Assembly (NCBI GenBank): GCA_050299335.1
Contig: JBNKVT010000034.1
Location: forward strand, 1 to 64,000
Direction of reading: 5' to 3'
Length of the DNA: 64,000 bases
From: JBNKVT01 sp050299335
GTDB taxonomy: Bacteria; Pseudomonadota; Alphaproteobacteria; Rhodobacterales; Rhodobacteraceae
Under the pieces are notes generated by a model that saw nothing but the letters and a program-made list of their open reading frames with translations, made no database searches and had not been told where the DNA came from. A program made the position numbers and the translations under genes. Shown piece after piece: positions 25,497-33,350 of this stretch. The first letter of the stretch is position 1, and every line of letters begins with the position of its first letter.

Positions 25497-26660
25497 TCAG
25501 CGGCCCCGGCCGATGATTTCCGACAGAGTGTCCTGCGGGCGGCGGCGGGTCAGCGCGAGGAGCATGCCGAGGGCGAGGCCACCGGCCAGCAGCGACGAGC
25601 CGCCGTAGGAGACGAAGGGCAGGGTCATGCCTTTGGCCGGGAGTAGACGGACGGCGACGCCCATGTTGATGAGGGCCTGCATGCCGAAAAGCGCGGCAAG
25701 GCCGACGCCGGCGAGGCGGATGAAGGGGTCGCGCTCGCGGACGAGGCGGATGAGGGAACGGATAACGATGGTGAGGAACAGCGCGATGATGGCGAGGACG
25801 AGGACAAGCCCGTATTCCTCCGCCGCCACCGCGATGATGAAGTCGGTATGGGCGTCCGGCAGCGACCATTTGACGGTGCCTTCGCCGACCCCGACGCCGA
25901 GGAAACCGCCCTCCTGAATGGCGTTGGTGGCGAAACCGATCTGGGTGCGGGGATCGAGCTCGGGGTTGAGAAAACCGTCGATGCGGCGGGCGACGTGGTC
26001 GGAATTGGAATAGGCGAGGAGCCCGGCGCCGACAGTGAGGCCGGCAATGCCGACGAGCAGCGTGATCGGGGCTCCGGCGACGAAATACATCAGGGCCCAG
26101 CAGGCTAGGATCAGGGTGGCCTGGCCGAAATCGGGCTGCAGGGCGAGGAGGACGGCGAGGACAGCCGCGACGAGGAAGGATATCAGCTTGCCCGGGGGGC
26201 CTGCGATGTCGAAGGAGGCGGCCATCAGCCAGGCGGCGAAAACGACGAAGGTCGGTTTCAGGAACTCTGACGGCTGGATGGCGGCGAAGCCCAGCGAATA
26301 CCAACGGGTCGCGCCCTTGCCGAAATCGGTGCCGAGGACGGGCAGGAGGGCGACGGCGACGAAGGCACAGCCGAAGCCGAGGACGGCGAGGCGGCGGAGA
26401 TCGCGGGGATTGAGCATGGAGACGATCAGCAGGCCCCCGAAGGCGGCGAACCCATAGATTATCTGGCGGCTGACATAGTAGAAGGGACCGAGGCCGTTGC
26501 GTTCGGCGAGCGGCGGCGAAGCGGCCAGTGCCAGCAGAAGCCCGATGAGAAAGAGCCCGACAAGGGCGGCCAGCGACCATCTGTCGATGGTGCGCCACCA
26601 TTGCGGAATAAGCGGCTCGCCGCCCCGCGCGGCAACCGTCCCGAAAACCATATCAGTCAT
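25497..26660 (-). CDS. ftsW: FtsW, SEDS-family peptidoglycan polymerase of the divisome
   Basis: A 387-residue polytopic protein with about ten membrane segments. SEDS marks: GFAAIQPSEFLKP, LQPDFGQATL (catalytic Asp), TDFIIAVAAEEYG and LLPAKGMTLPFVSYGGSSLL. It polymerises lipid II at the septum with its partner PBP. The ATG at 26660 (MTDMVFG) follows GGCAGG; the frame is open upstream but those residues are not membrane-protein-like. It leads the ftsW-murG-murC transcript and is divergent from dnaN. Confidence 0.94.
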   Translation of the reverse strand: MTDMVFGTVAARGGEPLIPQWWRTIDRWSLAALVGLFLIGLLLALAASPPLAERNGLGPFYYVSRQIIYGFAAFGGLLIVSMLNPRDLRRLAVLGFGCAFVAVALLPVLGTDFGKGATRWYSLGFAAIQPSEFLKPTFVVFAAWLMAASFDIAGPPGKLISFLVAAVLAVLLALQPDFGQATLILACWALMYFVAGAPITLLVGIAGLTVGAGLLAYSNSDHVARRIDGFLNPELDPRTQIGFATNAIQEGGFLGVGVGEGTVKWSLPDAHTDFIIAVAAEEYGLVLVLAIIALFLTIVIRSLIRLVRERDPFIRLAGVGLAALFGMQALINMGVAVRLLPAKGMTLPFVSYGGSSLLAGGLALGMLLALTRRRPQDTLSEIIGRGR

Positions 26661-27209
26661 GAGGGCCTGCCCATGATTTCTGCCACTGCCTCCGACGCGT
26701 CCCCTTGTTGAACGGGGCGTCGCCTTGTCGATGATTGGATGCACTCTAACGTGATTGCCCTTGTCTTGCCAGAGCTTCGGGCACCGGCGGCAGGAAATTG
26801 CGCGTGGCGTGGATAGTCCACCTTGGCAGGATCATCTGGATTGCATTGAATCCAAATGAAAAAATGGCGTTCTACGGCTCCGGTTTCCGCGTTCGATGTC
26901 CTGCAGGGTGCGCGATCCCTCGACCGGGGCACATCTATCAAATCCCCGAAAAACCGAAATCTTTCAAAGATTTCGGCCGCTTTCTTCGAAAGAAAGCGGT
27001 TCGGACCCCTCCATACTTCTCTGCAAATGCCCCCGTTCAGGAGGAAGGCGAGACCGGGCCCGACCTGCCCCCTCCGCACCATTTTGCCGATCGGCCATTC
27101 CGTCACGCCACGCCTCTCTAAGTTTCCCACCGCTCGAAAACCCGTTGAATCCCCCTCCGAATGCGCTACTTTCCCGGTCCAGGCCGAAAAGAGCGAACGG
27201 GGAAGTGGG
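26661..27209. other. 549-nt divergent intergenic region between ftsW and dnaN
   Basis: No gene is supported. It should hold promoters for both ftsW and dnaN. It contains an R2 twin palindrome (26954-26999), here in a divergent rather than convergent setting. I looked for DnaA boxes (TTATCCACA-like) and saw none, and dnaA itself is not adjacent, so this does not look like oriC. Confidence 0.65.
26954..26999. repeat. R2 twin-palindrome repeat, copy 3
   Basis: Abutting 23-nt palindromes: arms CCGAAATCTTT/AAAGATTTCGG and CCGCTTTCTT/AAGAAAGCGG. Same total length and arrangement as copies 1 and 2. Position is upstream of both neighbours, so simple termination does not explain it. Confidence 0.82.
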
Positions 27210-28328
27210 ATGAAAGTCAGCATCGAGCGAGGCGCGCTTCTGAAAGCGATGAGCCGGGCGCAATCGGTCGTCGAGCGGCGCAACACCATTCCCATCCTGG
27301 CCAATGTGCTGATCGAGGCCGAGGGGGATACGGTCTCGCTGCGCGCCACCGATCTGGATATCGAGGTGGTCGACAAGGCCCCGGGCGTCGTCACCCAGGC
27401 CGGGGCGACGACCGTGGGGGCGCATACGTTGCACGAGATCGTCCGCAAGCTGCCCGATGGCGCACTGGTCGAACTGTCGGACGACGGCTCTTCGGGGCGG
27501 CTGGAGGTCGCGGCGGGCCGGTCGCATTTCTCGCTCGCCACCCTGCCCCGAGAGGATTTCCCGGTGATGGCCTCGTCGGAATACGATTGCAATTTCGCCT
27601 CCGAGGCGCCGGTGCTGCGCCGCCTCTTCGACAAGGCCAAGTTCGCCATCTCCACCGAAGAGACCCGCTATTACCTCAACGGCGTCTACATGCACGCCGC
27701 CGACGGGGCTTCGGGCCGGGTGCTGCGCTGCGTGGCCACCGACGGCCACCGGCTGGCGCGGATCGATGCGCCGCTGCCGGAAGGGGCCGAAAACCTTCCG
27801 GGGGTCATCGTGCCAAGGAAGGCCGTGGGCGAATTGCGCAAGCTCCTGGACGATGACGAGACGGCGATCGCGGTATCGGTGTCCGAGACCAAGGTGCGCT
27901 TCGCCACGCCCGAGGTCACCCTGACCTCGAAGGTGATCGACGGCACCTTCCCCGACTATCAGCGGGTGATCCCGCAGGGCAACACCAAGCGGATGGAGGT
28001 CGATGCCGCCGAGTTCGCCCAGGCCGTGGACCGGGTGGCGACGGTGTCGTCCGAACGCTCCCGCGCCGTCAAGCTGTCCCTCGACGAGGACCGGCTGGTG
28101 CTGTCGGTCAACGCGCCCGATGCCGGGGCGGCGGACGAGGAACTGGCGGTGGCCTATGGCGACGAGCCGCTGGAGATCGGGTTCAACGCTAAGTATCTCC
28201 TGGAAATCGCGGGGCAAGTGGACCGCGAGAACGCCGTGTTCATGTTCGACGGCGCCGACCACCCGACGCTGATGCGCGAAGGCAATGACGAGACCGCCGT
28301 CTATGTCGTGATGCCGATGCGGGTCTGA
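27210..28328 (+). CDS. dnaN: DNA polymerase III sliding clamp (beta subunit)
   Basis: A 372-residue three-domain clamp that rings DNA and tethers the polymerase. Starts MKVSIERGALLKAMSRAQSVVERRNTIPILANVL. Inter-domain markers are VATDGHRLARID and FPDYQRVIP, and the protein ends YVVMPMRV, the usual clamp C-terminus next to the partner-binding pocket. ATG at 27210 behind GGGGAAGTGGG. recF follows with no gap. dnaA is not upstream. Confidence 0.97.
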   Translation: MKVSIERGALLKAMSRAQSVVERRNTIPILANVLIEAEGDTVSLRATDLDIEVVDKAPGVVTQAGATTVGAHTLHEIVRKLPDGALVELSDDGSSGRLEVAAGRSHFSLATLPREDFPVMASSEYDCNFASEAPVLRRLFDKAKFAISTEETRYYLNGVYMHAADGASGRVLRCVATDGHRLARIDAPLPEGAENLPGVIVPRKAVGELRKLLDDDETAIAVSVSETKVRFATPEVTLTSKVIDGTFPDYQRVIPQGNTKRMEVDAAEFAQAVDRVATVSSERSRAVKLSLDEDRLVLSVNAPDAGAADEELAVAYGDEPLEIGFNAKYLLEIAGQVDRENAVFMFDGADHPTLMREGNDETAVYVVMPMRV

Positions 28329-29435
28329 ATGGCCATCCTGGCGATCCGGGACCTGACGCTCTCGCATTTCCGCTCCCACAAATCCGCCCGCCTGACCCCC
28401 GACCCGCGCCCTCTGGCGATCCACGGGGCGAACGGGGCGGGCAAGACCAATATTCTGGAGGCGATCTCGATGCTGTCGCCGGGGCGGGGCCTGCGCCGCG
28501 CCGCCGTCGAGGACATGGCCCGCGCGCCCGAGGCGCTGGGCTGGAAGGTTCGCGCGGTCGTCGAAAGCCTGTCGGAAACCCATGAGATCGAGGTCTGGGC
28601 CGAGGGTCCGGCGCGCCAGGTGCGGATCGACGGCAAACCGGCCCCGCAGATCGCGTTGGGGCGGCTGATGCGGATCCTGTGGCTGGTGCCGTCGATGGAC
28701 CGGCTGTGGCTCGATGGCGCGGCCGAGCGGCGGCGGTTTCTCGACCGGATGGCGATGAGTTTCGAACCCGGTCATGCCGAGCTGGCCACGGCCTATGAAA
28801 AGGCCATGCGCGAGCGGAACCGATTGCTGAAGGATCAGGTGCGCGATGCCGCCTGGTACGACGCGCTGGAGGCGCAGATGGCGGTCGCCGGATCGAAGCT
28901 GGCGGCCAACCGGCAGGCCACCATCGACCGTCTGGCCCGGGCGCAGGACGGAGCCGAGACGGCGTTTCCTGCGGCGGACCTGTCCCTGGTGGCCGGGGAC
29001 GATCAGCCCGATGCCGGCGAGGAAGCATTGCGCGCCGCTCTCGCCACGGGCCGGAGCCGGGACATGGCCGCAGGCCGCACTCTGACCGGCCCCCACCGCG
29101 CCGATCTTGCCGGGGTCTATGCCGCCAAGGGGGTCGAGGCGAAGCTGTGTTCGACCGGCGAACAGAAGGCGCTGCTGGTCTCGCTGATCCTCGCCAATGC
29201 CCGCGCCCTGGCCGAAGATTTCGGCGCCGCACCCATCCTCTTGCTCGACGAGGTCGCCGCGCATCTCGACGAGAACCGGCGCGCCGCGCTTTATGACGAG
29301 GTCTGCGCGCTGGGGGCACAGGCCTGGATGACCGGGACGGGACCGGAATTGTTCACGGCCCTTGGGGAACGGGCGCAGTGGCTGGAAGTGACGGAGAGCG
29401 GCGGGGTGTCAGCGATAATGGAAGAGGCGGAATGA
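28329..29435 (+). CDS. recF: DNA replication/repair protein RecF
   Basis: A 368-residue SMC-like ATPase acting in RecFOR loading of RecA at gaps. Walker A IHGANGAGKTN (residues about 31-41), RRRFLDRMAMSFEPGHAEL, ABC signature region STGEQKALLVSLILANA, and Walker B PILLLDEVAAHLDENRRAAL. It begins directly after the dnaN stop. gyrB, often next, is absent; a LysE gene follows. Confidence 0.95.
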   Translation: MAILAIRDLTLSHFRSHKSARLTPDPRPLAIHGANGAGKTNILEAISMLSPGRGLRRAAVEDMARAPEALGWKVRAVVESLSETHEIEVWAEGPARQVRIDGKPAPQIALGRLMRILWLVPSMDRLWLDGAAERRRFLDRMAMSFEPGHAELATAYEKAMRERNRLLKDQVRDAAWYDALEAQMAVAGSKLAANRQATIDRLARAQDGAETAFPAADLSLVAGDDQPDAGEEALRAALATGRSRDMAAGRTLTGPHRADLAGVYAAKGVEAKLCSTGEQKALLVSLILANARALAEDFGAAPILLLDEVAAHLDENRRAALYDEVCALGAQAWMTGTGPELFTALGERAQWLEVTESGGVSAIMEEAE

Positions 29436-29463
29436 GTCCGAGGGCAGAGGCAAGGCTCCGAGA

Positions 29464-30084
29464 ATGACCGTCTCGATCGAGGAATTATTGCTCTATGCCG
29501 GGGCGCTGGCGATCCTTGTTCTGACCCCCGGTCCCGTGGTGGTCGCCCTGATCGCGCGGGCGGCGACCGGCGGGGTGCGGGCGGCGGTGCCCTTGTCGCT
29601 GGGAGTGGTGGTCGGGGACATCCTCTGGCCGCTCCTGGCGATCTTCGGGGTGAGCGTGCTGGTGGCGCTCTATGCGGATTTCCTGACGCTGCTGAGGTGG
29701 TTCGGGGCGGGGATGCTGCTGTGGATGGGGATCGGGCTGATCCGCCAAGCCGGGGCGGCGATCGAGGCTGACCCGTCCCTGCGGGCGAAGGGCGACTGGG
29801 CCGGGTTCGTCGCGGGGCTGGCGGTGATCGCCGGCAATCCCAAGGCGATCCTGTTCTATATCGGGGTGCTGCCGGGCTTTTTCGATGTCAGCAGGGTGAC
29901 CGGCTGGGATATCGCGGCGATCTGTTTCGTCTCGGGGCTGGTGCCGCTCCTGGGCAACCTTATCTGGGCGGGACTGTTCTCGGTCGCACGGACCTGGCTG
30001 CAGAGCCCGAAGGCCGTGCGGAACACCAATATCGTCGCCGGGTGCCTGCTGATCGCGGTCGCCGCGGCGATCATGCGCGGCTAG
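29464..30084 (+). CDS. LysE family amino-acid exporter
   Basis: A 206-residue inner-membrane protein with about six helices. N-terminal LTPGPVVVALIARAATGGVRAAVPLSLGVVVGD and the mid segment AVIAGNPKAILFYIGVLPGFFD are LysE/RhtB marks. Exported compound unknown. Starts 28 nt after recF. Its TAG stop (30082-30084) lies inside the CTAGAGC end of a dispersed repeat. Confidence 0.93.
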   Translation: MTVSIEELLLYAGALAILVLTPGPVVVALIARAATGGVRAAVPLSLGVVVGDILWPLLAIFGVSVLVALYADFLTLLRWFGAGMLLWMGIGLIRQAGAAIEADPSLRAKGDWAGFVAGLAVIAGNPKAILFYIGVLPGFFDVSRVTGWDIAAICFVSGLVPLLGNLIWAGLFSVARTWLQSPKAVRNTNIVAGCLLIAVAAAIMRG

Positions 30085-30200
30085 AGCATGTTGCGCCAAA
30101 TCGCATTCATTCCCGCCCGCGAACGCATTTGCCACGCAAGCGCTGTCTCGCGGGCGGGAATGAATGCGATGAATCCGATCAGGCGCAAAAACGCTTTAGA
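30081..30200. repeat. R3c element, 20-bp hairpin, starting at the LysE stop codon
   Basis: Begins CTAGAGCATGTTGCGCC, whose TAG is the stop of the LysE gene. Contains a perfect 20-bp stem (GCATTCATTCCCGCCCGCGA and its complement, 30103-30167) around an AT-poor loop. An inverted, slightly diverged copy is at 32249-32362. Confidence 0.85.
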
Positions 30201-30398
30201 CCAGAAGCCGGCGCAAGATCCTGGGATCTGGTTGTGTCATTCTGATCCGGCTTTGCTCCGAAACCGCGACCTGTTGTAAAAAAAAGCACGAAACTGTCTT
30301 TTCCCACAGAAATCACTGAAACAGTGTAGCAGTCCGACCCAAAAGTAATGTAAAGTCACGCCACGAGTAACCCGGTAATTCAGGTAGGGGCGGGATCA
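30201..30398. other. Degenerate R3b copy and leader of the barrel gene
   Basis: 30201-30255 resembles the R3b 3-prime half (GATCCTGGGATCTGG, TTCTGATCCGGCTTTGCTC). The remaining AT-richer stretch should contain the promoter of the outer-membrane protein gene, but I cannot name the boxes with confidence. Confidence 0.5.
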
Positions 30399-31064
30399 AT
30401 GATGATGAACTTCAGGAAATGCGCAGCTCTGTGCTGTGTTGCAAGTGTCGTTGCCTTCCAGGCAAATGCACAGCAATCGTCCGGCGGAGACTGGGGCGGA
30501 TTTCACGGGACGGTCTATGGGGCGACGGCCTTCGGATCGAATTCCTGGATGGTCAGCACAGGCGATGAAACCGAAAGCGGAAATTTCGGTGGCTTCGGAG
30601 GCGGGGTCGGGATCGGCTACGACTACGTGGCCAACGGATTTGTCATCGGGGCGGAACTGGATATCGGAATTGCCAGATTTTCGTCCGAGAATGATGCATC
30701 ATCGAGTTTCAGCTGCGCCGACGAGACCTGCAATACCGAGGTGTCGACCGTCGCAACGCTCAGGGCGCGGGCCGGCCGGCCCTATGGGGACTGGCTGCCC
30801 TATGTCACGGGCGGCCTGGCCGCCGCCGATGTCGAGGGTACTGCAGTTGTGTCGGGCAACGACTTCGTGATCGGCGAAGACCGAATGACCGGCTGGACCC
30901 TCGGCGCGGGTATCGAGCGGGCCTTCACGCCGGTACTGAGCGGCAAGATCGAAGTGCTGTATTTCGATCTGGGAACGCTCGACCTGCCGAACACCTGTTC
31001 TCCGGACTGCGAGACGGACGTGAGGTTCACCACGGTCCGGGCCGGGGTGAGCTATAATTTCTGA
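30399..31064 (+). CDS. Opacity/Omp25-like outer-membrane beta-barrel protein
   Basis: A 221-residue protein with a signal peptide (FRKCAALCCVASVVAFQANA-Q). Amphipathic strands characterise an eight-strand barrel: WGGFHGTVYGATAFG, GFGGGVGIGYDYVANGFVIGAELDIG, WLPYVTGGLAAADVEG, MTGWTLGAGIERAF, LSGKIEVLYFDLG, and the C-terminal FTTVRAGVSYNF ending in Phe, the Bam signal. Two Cys pairs (SCADETC, TCSPDC) may form loop disulfides. Three ATG codons stand in a row at the start; the first follows AGGTAGGGGCGGG. It lies alone between repeats and the IS element. Confidence 0.88.
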   Translation: MMMNFRKCAALCCVASVVAFQANAQQSSGGDWGGFHGTVYGATAFGSNSWMVSTGDETESGNFGGFGGGVGIGYDYVANGFVIGAELDIGIARFSSENDASSSFSCADETCNTEVSTVATLRARAGRPYGDWLPYVTGGLAAADVEGTAVVSGNDFVIGEDRMTGWTLGAGIERAFTPVLSGKIEVLYFDLGTLDLPNTCSPDCETDVRFTTVRAGVSYNF

Positions 31065-31109
31065 GGCGGGCAAGGCCAGGAGCGGGCGGGTTTAGAGTAT
31101 CCGTCTTGG

Positions 31110-32042
31110 TCAAGTTGTTTTCGGTGACCATTTTCGGCTGTCTTTTAGCAGCGCGTTTGCGAGTTCGAGGAGCTTGCGCATGATTGCGGTGAGGGCGACC
31201 TTCTTGGGTTTTCCGCGCGCGCACATGTCTTCGTATTTCGCAGTCATGTCCGGGTTGAACCGAACAGCGACGAGCGCGGGCATGTAAAGCGCGTCGCGCA
31301 GGAACTTGCGCCCGCCCTGAATGCACGCCCGGCCGCGCCATTGTCCTGATTGTCGGGTCATCGGAGCCAACCCCGCGAGGCTGGCGACCTGTTTGCGCCC
31401 GAGCGTGCCAATTTCGGGGCATTCTATGAGGATCGCGGCAGCTGTTGGCTCACCGATCCCGGGGATCGAACATAGGATGTCGTGGGCAAGAGCGCCCTGA
31501 TTGGTGGCGCGCAAACGGGTTTTGATCTCGGCCTCGACCTCTTTGAGGGTTGCCTCGATCTGGCGCAGCAACGCCTTTGAGCGTCGCTTGGTCAGGGCAA
31601 GCGTCTGCGTTTTGATCCGGTTCAACAGCCGGGTGCGGTCCTTCACCAGGGCGGTGCGGGCGATCTGTAACTCTTTGAGTTCGTGCTGATCTTCGCGCGC
31701 AAGAGTATCTGGTTGCAGGTTCAAAGCCACTCCCATTTGCGCCAGAACGGCTGCATCGACTCGGTCGGTCTTGGCGCGTGTGCCGCGTGCTTGTGCAAAC
31801 CGGCGAGCTTGCAGCGGGTTGATCTTGACCAGCGGGAGATGTCTCGCCAGAGCTTGTTCGAACGCCCTGTGATAGGGGCCAGTTGCTTCAAAGACCACGC
31901 GTTGAGGAGCCGCGCTTCCAATCCAGTGGCGCAGCTTCGCAAAGCCGGTTTTGGTGTTGGAGAATGTCTCAAACGCTCCGTCGCTCAGCCGGTGGCAATC
32001 CAGTTTGGTTTTGGAAACGTCGATCCCAATGCTATCGTTCAT
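31110..32042 (-). CDS. IS110-family transposase (DEDD recombinase)
   Basis: A 310-residue protein. The N-terminal RuvC-like DEDD domain is visible: D8 in GIDVSKTKLD, E52 in VFEATGPYHRAF, D93 and D96 in KTDRVDAAVLA. A coiled helical middle (about 115-185) precedes the C-terminal Transposase_20 domain: SIPGIGEPTAAAILIECPEIG, LAGLAPMTRQSGQWRG (candidate catalytic Ser232) and GRKFLRDALYMPALVA. All key residues appear intact, so it may be active. IS110 enzymes use a bridge RNA transcribed from the element for target choice. Confidence 0.93.
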   Translation of the reverse strand: MNDSIGIDVSKTKLDCHRLSDGAFETFSNTKTGFAKLRHWIGSAAPQRVVFEATGPYHRAFEQALARHLPLVKINPLQARRFAQARGTRAKTDRVDAAVLAQMGVALNLQPDTLAREDQHELKELQIARTALVKDRTRLLNRIKTQTLALTKRRSKALLRQIEATLKEVEAEIKTRLRATNQGALAHDILCSIPGIGEPTAAAILIECPEIGTLGRKQVASLAGLAPMTRQSGQWRGRACIQGGRKFLRDALYMPALVAVRFNPDMTAKYEDMCARGKPKKVALTAIMRKLLELANALLKDSRKWSPKTT

Positions 32043-32245
32043 CGTCCTCGCTGTCCTATGCTTGTCGTAGAGGGCTCAATGCCGCTCTGTATCCGTTCAG
32101 GCCCATTGCGAAGACGGTGGCCGATCTCACTCTAACACGGTCCCTCGTGACCAAGCCTTTGACGATCCGACCACCGCCTCAGCACGCCATAAATGGCGTG
32201 GCGTGCTGAGGCTCCACTTTCGCAGAGAGCCACGGAAAATCATAA
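32043..32245 (-). ncRNA. Candidate bridge-RNA region of the IS110 element
   Basis: The noncoding DNA upstream of the transposase is the position where IS110-group elements encode their bridge RNA. It contains a strong hairpin: CCTCAGCACGCC and GGCGTGCTGAGG (12 bp) at about 32177-32211. RNA boundaries and the target- and donor-binding loops cannot be fixed by eye. Call rests on family knowledge plus this fold. Confidence 0.4.
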
Positions 32246-32248
32246 GAC

Positions 32249-32362
32249 AAGCGCTTTGCGCCTGACCGGATTCACTTATTCATTCCGATCCGCGAGACAG
32301 CGTTTGCGTAGCAAATGCGTTCGCGGTTTGGAATGAATTCGATTTGGCGCAAAATGCTATAG
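32249..32362. repeat. R3c element, inverted copy
   Basis: Reverse complement matches 30081-30200: CTATAGCATTTTGCGCCAAATCG, then GCGAACGCATTTGC, ACGCTGTCTCGCGG and GGCGCAAA. The stem is kept but partly mismatched. Together the copies flank the barrel gene plus IS110 (about 2.05 kb). Confidence 0.82.
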
Positions 32363-32470
32363 GCGCACTCCGGGCTCCTTCAACGCTCCTGAGCGACCGG
32401 CTTTCTGTACCCGATCCCGATATTCACCTCGCAGGCGATGGGGGGCGATGCCGGTCGGACCCGGATTTTC

Positions 32471-33199
32471 CTATTTCGCGATGGCGCAATCGGCCCAGAC
32501 CGGCAGATGATCCGAAGCGACCCGCGCTTCCAGCGACCGGTGCACACCCATGTCGCGGATCTCGATCCCCGGGCCGGTGATGATCCGGTCGAGAGCGGCG
32601 GTGGGGCGGGTGGCGTGGAAACTCGGGCCGGGACTGGAGATGGTGTAATCCGCCCCCAGCCCGGCGATATTGCGCCCCGCGCGATGCCATTCGTTGAAAT
32701 CCCCGAGGATGATGGTCGGCAGCGTGTTCTCCGGGCCATTCAGATGCGCCGAGAGCATCGCCATCTGGCGGCGGCGGATCGTGGCGAGAAGGGCCAGATG
32801 CAAGCCGACCACCCGGAATCGGCGGCCGCGAAATCCGATCTCGACCACCACGGCGCCGCGCGGCTCCAACGAAGGAAGGTTCAGGGTATGGCGCGACAGA
32901 ATCTCGGCCTCTCCGCTGACCAGCACCGCGTTGCCATGCCAACCCATGCGATCGGGGATATCGGTCAGCGGGACGGGTTTCAGAGCACAATTCTCGGACA
33001 ATAGCCGGGCCGGGATCGAACTGGTCCGCGCGCCGAAGCGGCGGTCGGTCTCCTGCAGGGCGACGATATCGGGATGCATCTCGGCGATCACCGACAGGAT
33101 GCGCTCGGGATGCCGCCGCCAGTCCAGCCCGACGCTCTTGCGGATATTGTAGGTGGCGAAGCGGATGAGGGGGTCCGCGGGCGGATCGAGACGGCTCAT
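32471..33199 (-). CDS. Endonuclease/exonuclease/phosphatase (EEP) family protein
   Basis: A 242-residue metal-dependent phosphohydrolase fold: ATYNIRKSVG start, DIVALQETD (Glu metal ligand), VVGLHLALL (His), ILGDFNEWH (Asp/Asn) and ASDHLPVWAD (final Asp-His). Such proteins cleave DNA, lipids or phosphate esters; the cytosolic form here (no signal peptide) could be either. It starts near a possible hairpin region following the DsbD-like gene on the same strand. Confidence 0.88.
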   Translation of the reverse strand: MSRLDPPADPLIRFATYNIRKSVGLDWRRHPERILSVIAEMHPDIVALQETDRRFGARTSSIPARLLSENCALKPVPLTDIPDRMGWHGNAVLVSGEAEILSRHTLNLPSLEPRGAVVVEIGFRGRRFRVVGLHLALLATIRRRQMAMLSAHLNGPENTLPTIILGDFNEWHRAGRNIAGLGADYTISSPGPSFHATRPTAALDRIITGPGIEIRDMGVHRSLEARVASDHLPVWADCAIAK

Positions 33200-33350
33200 G
33201 CGGAGATTATCGGCCAGGAGCGGATGGAAACCAAAGCATTTTCACCGTCAGGCGGACACGCCGCCTGTCCGCTTTTCTCCAACCTGGAATTTCTCCCGGC
33301 CTGGCGCCGCGAGGAGCTTCCAAGGAAGGCGAATTTCCCGATAAGACCGC

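Larger units (their letters stand above)
31080..32245 (-). mobile_element. IS110-family insertion sequence (ends approximate)
   Basis: A single transposase gene with a short downstream end and a longer noncoding end (about 200 nt) on its 5-prime side, the layout of the IS110 group. No long terminal inverted repeats are seen, as expected for that family, so ends are estimated from where neighbouring features stop. The element and the barrel gene are enclosed by inverted R3c copies. Confidence 0.75.

Noticed and set aside
26661..27209. Chromosomal origin (oriC) beside dnaN
   Set aside because: No DnaA boxes seen, no AT-rich unwinding element, no dnaA adjacent.
26964..29264. 766-codon minus-strand open frame
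   Set aside because: Antisense to dnaN and recF; composition-driven, no motifs.
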